Positions 19,401 through 27,055 of a DNA stretch of 64,000 nt are shown here, piece after piece. The stretch is taken from positions 682,001 through 746,000 of the forward strand of contig JADJKO010000002.1 of the NCBI GenBank assembly GCA_016705955.1, given 5' to 3'. A model generated the notes under the pieces. That model saw only the letters and a list, made by a program, of their open reading frames with translations, was not told the origin of the DNA and made no database searches. Numbering within the stretch: position 1 is the first letter of the stretch; each line of letters opens with the position of its first letter. Source of the DNA: Flavobacteriales bacterium (GTDB lineage: Bacteria > Bacteroidota > Bacteroidia > Flavobacteriales_F > PHOS-HE28). The position numbers were made by a program, and so were the translations under genes.

Positions 19401-19730
19401 CAGGGCTGCGATCCGATACCGACAAGCGTTCTTTGAGAGGGGTAACGCGCCATCACGCATTCGGACACCGCGCTGATCTGATACCGACAAGCGTTCTTTG
19501 AGAGGATGGAGCCGAAGGCTTTGAAGGGAGCCGAAGCTGTGATCTGATACCGACAAGCGTTCTTTGAGAGGCATCGGTGAACACGTCCTCGTTGTCGCCA
19601 GCTGTGATCCGATACCGACAAGCGTTCTTTGAGAGGGTTCGACCGCTTGCGATGCCGCAAGCGTTGGGGGGGGGGCGGGGGATCTGGGCCAACGGCTGTG
19701 ATCTGATACCGACAAGCGTTCTTTGAGAGG
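16496..19730 (+). CRISPR. Type II-C CRISPR array, about 50 repeats
   Basis: The 36-bp repeat begins GCTGTGATCTGATACC and ends CTTTGAGAGG, with mostly 30-bp spacers (period 66; a few of 29, for example before 17683 and 18210). The first 34 repeats (to about 18707) look identical. From 18738 onward several are damaged: one missing T at 18738, lost 5' end near 18990, heavily decayed copies at 19256-19330, altered copies at 19346, 19405 and 19472, and a variant at 19601. Some spacers there are long (37 and about 60 bp) or short. The tracrRNA at 25.7 kb pairs with the plus-strand repeat, so crRNAs are transcribed left to right and the leader should be at the left end. The decayed right end is then the old, trailer side. 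Frames within the array are spurious. Confidence 0.97.
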
Positions 19731-19791
19731 AGCAATAGGAGCTACCACTTATCGCTCAGGAGCTTGCAACGCCTGTTGGTGGGAAGAAAAT

Positions 19792-19819
19792 CGCTCCGGG
19801 ACCCTTGGGTCCCGGAGCG
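19792..19819 (-). terminator. Intrinsic terminator between the array and cas2
   Basis: A perfect 13-bp stem (CGCTCCGGGACCC / GGGTCCCGGAGCG) with a tiny loop is followed on the minus strand by ATTTTCTTCC. It ends the cas9-cas1-cas2 transcripts and probably also stops array transcripts arriving from the left. Confidence 0.8.
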
Positions 19820-19838
19820 GCTTCCCAATTCCTTCGTC

Positions 19839-20198
19839 CTAGAACAGTTCCAATTGACTTGGGGCTGGTGCAAGGGCCTCGCGGACACGCCCAAGGATGT
19901 TGATCATCCCGCTGTACTGCTTGTCCGTGATCTGAAGAATGGTTACTTGACCTTCTTTGGGTACCAACTTCTGCACCCGCTTGATATGGACCAACATGCT
20001 CTCGCGACTGGCACAGTGTCGGGTGTACACGCTGAATTGGAGCATGTTGAATCCATCATCCATGATGTTCTTGCGGAATGCGGTGTACAGGCGCCGATAC
20101 TCCTTGGTGCTGGTGGGCAGGTCGAAGAAGACGAAGAGCCACATGATGCGGTAGCCGTTCAGGCAATAGCGCGTGTTGCGACCCCGGTGGCTGGCCAT
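19839..20198 (-). CDS. cas2: CRISPR-associated endoribonuclease/integration factor Cas2
   Basis: 119 aa. The core RIMWLFVFFDLPTSTKEYRR is the Cas2 ferredoxin-fold first strand with the conserved Asp (FFDLP). FSVYTRHCASRES matches the second half typical of type II Cas2. Cas2 is the central dimer of the Cas1-Cas2 spacer integrase. The start is 5 bp after the cas1 stop, so the pair is co-translated. The N-terminus MASHRGRNTRYCLNGY is slightly longer than usual; the alternative start at the internal Met before WLF would truncate the fold. Confidence 0.95.
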   Translation of the reverse strand: MASHRGRNTRYCLNGYRIMWLFVFFDLPTSTKEYRRLYTAFRKNIMDDGFNMLQFSVYTRHCASRESMLVHIKRVQKLVPKEGQVTILQITDKQYSGMINILGRVREALAPAPSQLELF

Positions 20199-20202
20199 GT
20201 AC

Positions 20203-21087
20203 TCACTTCAGTTCAGGGTAGGGGAGTTTGCGATCGGTTCCTGCATAGCAGCGCATGAGTCCAGTGGCGGTACGGTGCAGTGCCACCATCATAGGCCCTT
20301 TCTTGTCCTCCTGACGTACGTCAGCGAGCACCGCGCCGATAAGCTGGGCTTTGCACGCCTTGTTCAACTCGTCGTAGCCCTGCTGCATCAGGTCCACCAC
20401 TTCCAGGTCGATATAGGGCCGGTAAGGCTCCATCAGATCGTCGGCCAAGCAGAAGGCATTGTACTTATTACTATGGTGTATGCCCAGCGTCGGTAGCAAC
20501 CCAGCGGCGACAATGGCTCGCGCTGTTGCGGCGCGCAGCACAGCATAGCCATAGTTCAATGCGGAATTCGGCCATACGCCTTCGCGCTCGCGGCGGAACT
20601 CGTGGAGGAACAATTGGCTCCAATAGGCCTTGGCCGCGCGCGCTTCGTGGTTCTCGCTGTCACCGCTTTTCACGTCGGCGGCCATCTGCCTCAGCGGCTG
20701 GCCGTGTTTCTCCAGCTTGTCCAGCAAGGCAGCTTGGTTCAGGATCTTGGCTTTCACGGTCTGCTGCCAGAGTTGCTTCTTCAGCGGCACGCTTGCGTTG
20801 ATCTGATCTTGGAAGCGCTGGTGCTGGAGCACGTTGCCGCTCAGGGGCAGCACCAAGCCGACCGGGTGGTAATCGGCACCGCAGAACACCACGGCCACGT
20901 TGTGCTCCAGCAGTTCTTGCATGAGCGCGTGCGTGTAGGTGAGCTGCGGGTGCTCCATCATCAGCACCGCCGTGTCCTCAATGGGGCGGCTGATGATCTC
21001 GCCTGTGTCCTTGTTGGTGATCACCAACTGGCTCAGCTTCACCGAAAGGTGGTAGGGCTGACTGAAATGGAGGATACGTCCGACCAT
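20203..21087 (-). CDS. cas1: CRISPR-associated integrase Cas1 (type II)
   Basis: 294 aa from the ATG at 21087 (MVGRILHFSQPYHLSVK), typical for type II Cas1; a longer frame adds 14 residues without homology-like character. Conserved metal-site elements are visible: Glu in EARAAKAYW, His in LGIHHSNKYNAFCLADDLMEPYRP, and Asp/Glu in DLMEPYRPYIDLEV. It catalyses spacer insertion at the leader-proximal repeat. Normally it follows cas9 directly, but here about 570 bp carrying an opposite-strand small ORF separate it from the cas9 end. No cas4 or csn2 is present, so the subtype is II-C. Confidence 0.96.
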   Translation of the reverse strand: MVGRILHFSQPYHLSVKLSQLVITNKDTGEIISRPIEDTAVLMMEHPQLTYTHALMQELLEHNVAVVFCGADYHPVGLVLPLSGNVLQHQRFQDQINASVPLKKQLWQQTVKAKILNQAALLDKLEKHGQPLRQMAADVKSGDSENHEARAAKAYWSQLFLHEFRREREGVWPNSALNYGYAVLRAATARAIVAAGLLPTLGIHHSNKYNAFCLADDLMEPYRPYIDLEVVDLMQQGYDELNKACKAQLIGAVLADVRQEDKKGPMMVALHRTATGLMRCYAGTDRKLPYPELK

Positions 21088-21245
21088 GGTGGGCTTGTAC
21101 GCACAAGCACTTGCCAAGGATCGGGCCATCTAATACTGAACCTATTGGGTTGCATGGCCGTAACAATGTGTCGCTTACCCCCTGGTCCTTTTAGAACAGT
21201 GGATGGAACGCAGAGGTTGATGTATTGCTCCGTGCCTACGTGAGC

Positions 21246-21280
21246 TTTTCCCTCGAAGCCCAATTCGGTTCATAAGTTTC
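21246..21280 (+). promoter_or_regulatory. Putative promoter of the small ORF between cas1 and cas9
   Basis: TTTTC (21246-21250) and TAAGTTTC (21273-21280) resemble the Bacteroidota -33 TTTG and -7 TAnnTTTG elements at 22-bp spacing. This places a start site near 21287, right where the seed-like match to the pseudo-crRNA (21294-21305) lies. One mismatch in the -7 element keeps confidence low. Confidence 0.4.
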
Positions 21281-21331
21281 TAAGTACTGGTCTTGTGACC
21301 TGTCAGCGACCATATTATGTTCGCGTTCGCA

Positions 21332-21592
21332 ATGGCAACTCAACGGTCAGCCCGAAAGAAGCGGAATACCCCCAAGGGGCAGAGTTCAGTGCGCACCGAG
21401 AAGAGCACTTCTGTGAAGCTGGCATCCGGGCGTTGGTTGAGCTATGACCGACACGCTACCGAAGTACGGACAGGTCCATTTGAGAAACCAATTCGCGATC
21501 CGGGGAAAAGCAATTTGCTCAAGCCCCTGAAGTTGTTCGTGTCCTACGCCAAGGCAGTTGTTATGGGTTGGATCGGAAACGACCCGTCTTGA
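21332..21592 (+). CDS. Small basic protein of unknown function between cas9 and cas1
   Basis: 86 aa from the ATG at 21332 (an ATG at 21317 would add MFAFA). It is very rich in Lys, Arg, Ser and Thr (MATQRSARKKRNTPKGQSS), with a mildly hydrophobic C-terminus (LKLFVSYAKAVVMGWIGNDPS). I recognise no family. It runs opposite to the cas operon and fills most of an unusual insert between cas9 and cas1. A lone partial CRISPR repeat follows 20 bp after its stop. Possible roles are a toxin controlled by a crRNA-like RNA, an anti-CRISPR or a regulator. It could also be a chance frame, although the context is striking. Confidence 0.5.
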   Translation: MATQRSARKKRNTPKGQSSVRTEKSTSVKLASGRWLSYDRHATEVRTGPFEKPIRDPGKSNLLKPLKLFVSYAKAVVMGWIGNDPS

Positions 21593-21656
21593 TGCGTTAT
21601 GTGACCCGTCAGCTGTGATCTGATGCGAAGCACGAAGGCCCCACCGGGGCCTTCGC
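21592..21656 (+). ncRNA. Candidate pseudo-crRNA: solitary partial repeat plus hairpin
   Basis: Bases 21612-21624 equal the first 13 nt of the array repeat (GCTGTGATCTGAT), on the same strand as the crRNAs. With the next G (21625), 13 nt are perfectly complementary to the tracrRNA anti-repeat at 25721-25733, one pair more than a normal repeat gives. A 10-bp stem (CGAAGGCCCC / GGGGCCTTCG, 21633-21655) follows and could end the RNA, though it has no T-run. The 20 nt before the partial repeat (21592-21611) would be the guide. Its last 12 nt match 21294-21305 with one mismatch. All this is read from sequence; expression and loading are inferred. Confidence 0.5.
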
Positions 21657-21658
21657 TG

Positions 21659-22558
21659 TTACTGCGCCGTTTGAAGCACACCAGCCAATGGCTCGATAGA
21701 GATGTCGATGCCGTCCAATTCCGCCCTCAAACCATGTACGCTGAATCGAAGCCATTTCATCGGCTGCTCGATATCCCATTTGTTGGTTTCCTCGATCTGC
21801 TCATCTGGTCGTGCATCAAGCACATTAAGCAGGTTCACCCGTCCATCAACCTCCACCTTCCGAAGCACGTATGTCCGATTGTTGAGGTCTCGTTGATCGT
21901 GCTGGTCGATCTCTTCCGGGCCATCCTTGTAGAGCCGCATGAGTTGGCCCACGTACAGTACGACTGGTTTCCCATTGCGATGCTGTAGGGTGTAGCCTTC
22001 GCGTTCTGGATGGATCTTAGGTATGGCGTTGGCCAAGTTCTGTCGTCCGCGCGTGCCGTCCAGCGCTGTTGTCAGTTCAAGCAGGCTGAATACATAGTGC
22101 GCGGTCTTGCCCTTCGCATTTTCATAAACAGCCATTGCGGGGTTCTCTTCGTTCTTCACCCAGAGATGGTGTTTATGCTCGAATTTGGGAACCTGGTCGC
22201 GGTGTGTTTTCAAAGGCACTGGGTTCTTCACGCTCTTATCGAAGACCCGAGCATGCTTCACAATGCGGGTCACATCCTCACCCTTGTATTTCCCCTTCCA
22301 CTTCAACCCCCGGTCGTTCTCGATCGCAGCAGGGTCAGCTTCCAATAGCGCTTCGCGCAACTTGGGATCCACCACCTTTGCCATGTCCGCCTTGCTCATG
22401 CCCACGATCGGCTTCCTCAGCACCACATGCTCTACGTATTCCTCGGTACCGGGCTTCTTCAGCTTGATCTTGCCGTAATAGGTGTCCTTGTGCAGTGAGC
22501 CGCGTACGCTATCTCCTTGTGCTTTCACATCCACCACACGACCGTCTTTCAGTTTCAC
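21659..22558 (-). pseudogene. cas9: cas9, C-terminal fragment (WED/PAM-interacting part)
   Basis: 299 codons beginning at GTG 22558. The GTG overlaps the TGA that ends the central fragment (GTGA at 22555-22558). The sequence continues the Cas9 chain: KDGRVVDVKAQGDSVRGSLHKDTYYGKI is the conserved linker into the WED domain. The rest (KPIVGMSKADMAKVV..., LRFSVHGLRAELDGIDISIEPL) is the PAM-interacting end of large Bacteroidota II-C Cas9 proteins. One missing base next to AAAGTG would explain the break. Alternatively the overlap could permit coupled translation of a split protein. Confidence 0.85.
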
Positions 22559-25242
22559 TTTCCGTCATAGACGCTCGTGCGCCCAATGCTCGGCTTGCGC
22601 ACATGGTACACCAGCGCGGAATCGCGTAGGTTCCGCATGTCGGTGCCGAAGCTCTCCCATGGGTGGTCGAAGCTCGCGGTCACGTCCTTCTCGTCGTGCT
22701 CTTCATAGTGGTGCGCGAGTGCATTGAACTCGGTCTTGTCCACAGCTGCGCAAACGGCCGCATCCACCGCGTGGTGCGTGTGCTTGCTCCGGTCCTTGGC
22801 ATGCACGAAGCTCTCGCCCATCCATTCCTTCCGGAAGGCACTTAGTGCTTCTGGCTTCAAGCAGTCCACTCGGTTGAAGTAGCTGTTCATATAAGCCCGC
22901 GCCAGTTTGGTGATCTGCCCGGTGGCCACCAGTTGCCGGTTCATGAAGCCGGGTTTGATCTCTTCGGCGGTGAGGTGCTCGTACTTGGTGCGCCAGTAGT
23001 CGCGGAAGAACTGGTTATACCAGCGGTCCTGTATGGCCTTGTCCTTTGCTTCTTTCGTAGCCGCGCTCTTGCTGCTCATCTTGCATGCGTAAACGGTGCG
23101 GTCGTACTTCTCATAGAGCTTCAAGATCGGTTCTGCGGTTTCCTTGATGCCCGGTAACATCCTGCCTTGCACCAGGGCTTCCTTGTCGTAGTTGGGCAAG
23201 GTGGCGGGCATGTGTTCCTTCTTGATCGCGCGGTTGTAAGTGGTGTCGCACAGCATCTTATTGGCCATACTGTTGTCCACGGTCTTGCTCCGCGGCCAAG
23301 TGTGTTCGATCTCCACACCACCGTTGAACAGGTCTGCCACGCCGAACTCCTTGCCTGTGTACACGCACATCACCTTGCCGAAAATGTCGCGTGCTTCCTC
23401 CAGCAACCACATCCGCTCGATATCCTCATCACTGGGGTTCGTGTGCTTGCCAACGGTAGCGAAGTACTCCTTCACTGCGGCCTCTGCGCTCTCGTTCTTC
23501 TTGCGCATCACCGCCTGGTACCTTTCCCACGCCTTGCGCTTGTTCGTGCTGTCCAGGTCGCGCGCCATCTCGATGTTCACCTGTGTCTTGAGGTCGATCA
23601 GCTTGGCGGCGATCATCTTGTTCACCACCATGCGCAGGCTGTGCAGTGCGCGGTACACCATGGGGTTCTTCAGGCCCGGTGTCTTGGGGTCGCCGAGTTT
23701 GTCCCCGTGTTCTTTATAGATATTGATGGCGCTATGATGGTAGAGCTTGTCCACATCCTTCGGCTGCAGATCGAAGTTGTCCGTCAACCAGAGTTTCACG
23801 CGGTCATCCCTCCGCAGTAGCGGTTCGAATTGCACTTTCTGGTGGTTCTCAATATGCTGGAGAAAGGTGGCTTTCACTTTTTCACGCAAGGCGTTCGTCT
23901 CCTCAGCGCTCTTGCTCCGCTTCTGTTCCAGGGATAGTGTTTCATCGACCCCTTTCCGCAGCTGCTCATCCCAAGCACTGTCCCAAAAGCCATTGCGCCC
24001 ACCTGCTTCGCCAAACGTATCTCGATAATGGCGGATGAGACCATTGAACAGGAGCATTTCCACATTGTAATCGCGGTGGTCGGCAATACGCTCACGAATG
24101 CCGTTTCGTATGGCTTCGCGATCCGTTTCGCTCATGGCGGCCCAACGGTCGTCCACCTTAGGGATGAGGTGACCGTTCGGCCCTTTGACCATCTCGGTAA
24201 CGGGCTTTCCATCCTTGCCCTCCAGCTTATGCACGATCTTGAAGATTGTCGGGAGGTTCGCAAGCATCACCGCATCGTGGTAACCCATCGGGGGCTGCCC
24301 ATCGATGCCGTACATCAGCGGGATGATGCGACCGAGAGCACGGGTGCTCAGGTTGTGATAGCCTTGCTTGGGGTCGAACTTCTCCAGTAGTTTCAATTGC
24401 TCATCATCGAAGCTCCATTCCGTGATCGCGTATTCCTTCAAGTCGCGCTTGCCGCTGGTGTCCTGGCCCTTTGCCTTGCGTTCGCTCAGGTCGGCCCAAT
24501 CAACGGCGTTGTAGATCACGCTGTAGCGATCCCCCCAAAGCTTGCGTTCATTAGCCTTATCGGCTTCCATTGCACCAAAGGCGTCCACGATCGTCATGGC
24601 ATCCACCTTCCACAGATCAGCGAGGTGGGCAATGGTGCGTGCGCCGGGCAGCTTGTCCTTCTTCTTGTAGTTGAAGCGGCCCTCGGCATCCTTCATCTTC
24701 AAGGCCTTCAGCACATCCTCGAAATCAAAGGAGGGTTTGCTGCGGCGAAAGAACTGGGGGAGCACCCGTTTCCGTTCCTCGGCATTCAACGGACGGTCGT
24801 CCAATCGGATGTTGTTCACGGTCTGTAGCACGCCGAACAGTTCCGCTTCAATACTGCTGATAGGCGCACGCCGCTTGCCGGGTTCCAGCGTGCAGCGGCC
24901 CACGTCGCTCTTCTTGCCCTTTAGCGGTCGTTGAAAGAAGAGGTCGCCGGTCTTGCCATCCCCCAGTTCCGCCTTCAGCGCGTCGGTGAGAATAGGGTGA
25001 TGGTTCTTCTGAACATCCCATAGCTGGTTGAACTCATCCACCAGATTGCTGCGTTTGAAGTAGCGCTTGCGAATGGGGGTGTGTGTCTTGCCAAGTTCAT
25101 GACCGGCCTTGCCCAGTGTACCATGGTCATTGATGAGCTTGAGCGTTTCGTTGTACCCCGCTATTCCCTTGTCAACAAGACCTTTATGGAACGATTTTTG
25201 TTCACCATTGCCGCCTTTGCGGTTGCTCTGAAAACCACGGCA
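22555..25242 (-). pseudogene. cas9: cas9, central part (bridge helix to RuvC-III)
   Basis: This in-frame stretch follows the amber codon at 25243-25245. It begins with CRGFQSNRKGGNGE (the Arg-rich bridge helix), then the helical REC lobe, RuvC-II (VNIEMARDL, Glu about codon 698), the HNH domain (VCVYTGKEF ... IEHTWPRS ... NKMLC ... NRAIKKEH; His about codon 787) and RuvC-III (HTHHAVDAAV; His about 964, Asp about 967). All nuclease residues are intact. The first restart codon in frame after the amber is GTG 25041, which would lose the bridge helix. The frame ends at the TGA at 22555. Confidence 0.92.
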
Positions 25243-25662
25243 CTATGACAAATGGTAGAGAATGCGGCCCAACTCCATTGCCGAGAGTTTCTCTTCGAGT
25301 CCTTTCGCGCGTAGCTCGTAAGGGTTCAACTTGAACCAAGTGATGAAGCCTTCCTCCAGCGGATAGCGGTCCTTTGCTTTCCAGTTCTTAAGGCCCTCTT
25401 CGCTCAGGGGGCACATGCCGTTCTTGATCAGGTGCAACAGCAAACGTTGCTTGCGCATGCGTCGGCGCATGTAAAGCCTGCGGGTAGCACGACTTCGTGT
25501 GCGTTGCGCCGTAGCCGGTGTCTCACTTCCTTTCACCCGCGCCACGCCTTCGGGGAAGATCACCGACCCCGCTGCAGAGAGCTTCTTCACACCATCCTCT
25601 TGTTCAATGATCGCCCACCCGATGCTATTGGTGCCGAGATCCAAACCAAGTGTCTTCTTCAT
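25243..25662 (-). pseudogene. cas9: cas9, N-terminal fragment ending in an in-frame TAG
   Basis: 139 codons from ATG 25662. MKKTLGLDLGTNSIGWAIIEQ is RuvC-I with catalytic Asp8. RTRSRATRRLYMRRRMRKQRLLLHL is the usual next segment. It ends LGRILYHLS-TAG at codon 140, exactly where related Cas9 proteins read LYHLAQRRGFKSNRK. The next codon is TGC (Cys) in place of Arg. The frame continues unchanged past the stop, so this is a substitution, not an indel. Fully assembled (25662 to 21659) the protein would be about 1,334 aa, normal for a large II-C Cas9. Confidence 0.92.
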
Positions 25663-25689
25663 GGTGCCATTATTTTCGTCAGCCTTGCG

Positions 25690-25717
25690 TTTGTAATGTA
25701 GAAACTCCTTTACTTCG
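25690..25717 (+). promoter_or_regulatory. Putative tracrRNA promoter
   Basis: TTTG at 25690-25693 and TACTTCG at 25711-25717, separated by 17 bp, resemble the Bacteroidota -33/-7 pair (TTTG, TAnnTTTG). The start site would fall right at the anti-repeat (about 25720). The region is shared with the divergent cas9 5' end. Confidence 0.5.
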
Positions 25718-25787
25718 TACCATCAGATCACAGTAAGGCTATAAGCCGAAGTGAAAACTTGGCCCCTGCTTCGGTGGGGGCCTTTTC
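25718..25787 (+). ncRNA. tracrRNA: tracrRNA
   Basis: The anti-repeat CATCAGATCACAG (25721-25733) is complementary to the 5' end of the plus-strand CRISPR repeat. It is followed at once by AAGGCTATAAGCCGAAG (25735-25751), the nexus-like hairpin typical of tracrRNAs. Then come a short GTGAAAAC linker and a GGCCCC...GGGGCC hairpin with a TTTT tail (25761-25786), an intrinsic terminator. The RNA would be about 70 nt, divergent from cas9. Its strand fixes the crRNA strand as plus. Confidence 0.9.
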
Positions 25788-26107
25788 ATTGGTGGGTCGT
25801 TTCGCTCTCCCCGATCGTTCATTGACCCGGTTACACTCCTTCTGGATTTATCTTTTCGGGTATAGCAGCAATGCTTTGCACGGGAAACGCTTGTCGGTGT
25901 GAAGCCCACCGTGTAATTGGGTTTGCCCGGTGGTGTTCTTTGGCGGTCATGGTGGAATACCCTCTATCGGTATGCTAAGTGAGCGAACGTTTTGCACCCC
26001 TGCAACTTTCCGGACCCGTGAAAATACGGGGGTCTGTGCGGTGCGCACGCTGCGCAAACGCTTGCCACCCAGCCCTCCTCTGGCACTAGGCCCAAGAACC
26101 CATGCCC
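25788..26107. other. Gene-poor stretch with an isolated repeat fragment
   Basis: No convincing gene. Bases 25886-25898 (AACGCTTGTCGGT) match 13 nt of the middle of the CRISPR repeat in reverse orientation, 100 bp after the tracrRNA terminator. Bases 26054-26062 repeat nine of these. Short frames here have biased Gly/Arg composition and no start context. Confidence 0.5.
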
Positions 26108-26341
26108 CTATGGGTAAGAGGCCATCTTGACGATCACCGCGATCCCCACCGCCACCACGCCCACCACCACCAATTGCCACCACGGCCTCAACCCCTCTTT
26201 GTCCTCGGGTGGGAGGAAGGGGTTCAATGGGTCAGTGAGCCAACGTTGGAGCAAACGCCTTCTTGAATGTACGAGAACGCCTGTTCGGGGCAGCACCCAT
26301 GGATCACGTGGCCCCCACGTGCCCACTAGTGGCACCACCAT
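26108..26341 (-). CDS. Possible small single-span membrane protein
   Basis: The frame is 77 codons long; only the last 40 look protein-like. LTDPLNPFLPPEDKEGLRP is followed by one transmembrane helix (WWQLVVVGVVAVGIAVIVKMA). The real start may be near 26227 (TTG). The upstream half runs into the minisatellite edge. No family recognised. Confidence 0.3.
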   Translation of the reverse strand: MVVPLVGTWGPRDPWVLPRTGVLVHSRRRLLQRWLTDPLNPFLPPEDKEGLRPWWQLVVVGVVAVGIAVIVKMASYP

Positions 26342-26409
26342 TCTTTCCAGTGGTCCCCATGACCCCAGAAGTGGTCCCTCTGGTCTTTCAAGTGGTGCCC
26401 ACGCTTCCG

Positions 26410-26820
26410 CGAGGGGGACCTACGCTGTTGCAAGTGGCACCTCCGTTGTTGCGCGTGGCACCACCCCGAGCGCAAGTGGCACCACCTCTGTCGCAAGTGG
26501 CACCACCTCCGGTGCAAGTGGCACCACCTCTGTTGCAAGTGGCACCACCTCCGGTGCAAGTGGCACCACCTCCGGGCTCAAGTGGCACCACCTCCGGCGC
26601 AAGTGGCACCACCTCCGGCGCAAGTGGCACCACCTCGGGCTCAAGTGGCACCACCTCCGGCGCAAGTGGCACCACCTCTGGCCCAAGTGGCACCACCTCC
26701 GGTGCAAGGGGCACCACCTCTGGCGCAAGGGGCACCACCTCCGGTGCAAGGGGCACCACCTCTGGCGCAAGGGGCACCACCTCTGACGCAAGGGCCTCCC
26801 CCTCTGGTGCAAGTGGCGCC
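26410..26820. repeat. 21-bp minisatellite
   Basis: About 18 tandem copies of a 21-bp unit with core GTGGCACCACCTC and variable end (CGGTGCAA, TGGCGCAA, GGGCTCAA). The period of seven codons keeps frames open in several phases on both strands (for example heptads ASGTTSG, VAPPPAQ, and on the minus strand LAPEVVP). Copies diverge mainly at four or five positions, and the right-hand copies switch AAGT to AAGG. The upstream edge (26300-26410) has decayed copies. No start or domain supports a protein; I regard it as non-coding. Confidence 0.9.
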
Positions 26821-27055
26821 CCTTTTCGGCACCTCGGACACCCCCTGGTAGGTTGGTATGACTTGGTGCGGGGCGGAGGCGTCCCGGCGGGCCACTGTTT
26901 TTCTCAACCCCTTGAAACCCTTGCCCAGCGCGGGTTTGGTGGCCCCACATCCCGGCCTACCGGGATGCCTTCCTGCCGGTGCGCCGGGAGCGAGCACCGT
27001 CACATTTCCAAGGCAATACGCATACAAGGCCTCAACCCACAAAACAGGGGAGCAA
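26821..27055. other. Upstream region of the FN3 gene
   Basis: No gene seen. The stretch lies between the minisatellite and the FN3 gene. It contains CCCGGCCTACCGGGATGCC-like inverted sequence near 26950-26965 and a good ribosome-binding sequence (AGGGGAG) just before 27056. Confidence 0.4.

Noticed and set aside
16496..19730. Array transcribed leftward with the cas operon
   Set aside because: The tracrRNA pairs with the plus-strand repeat, and decayed repeats lie at the right end.
16084..19748. Minus-strand frames with repeated SKNACRYQITA / SQRTLVGIRSQL
   Set aside because: These are translations of the CRISPR repeat in different phases, not proteins.
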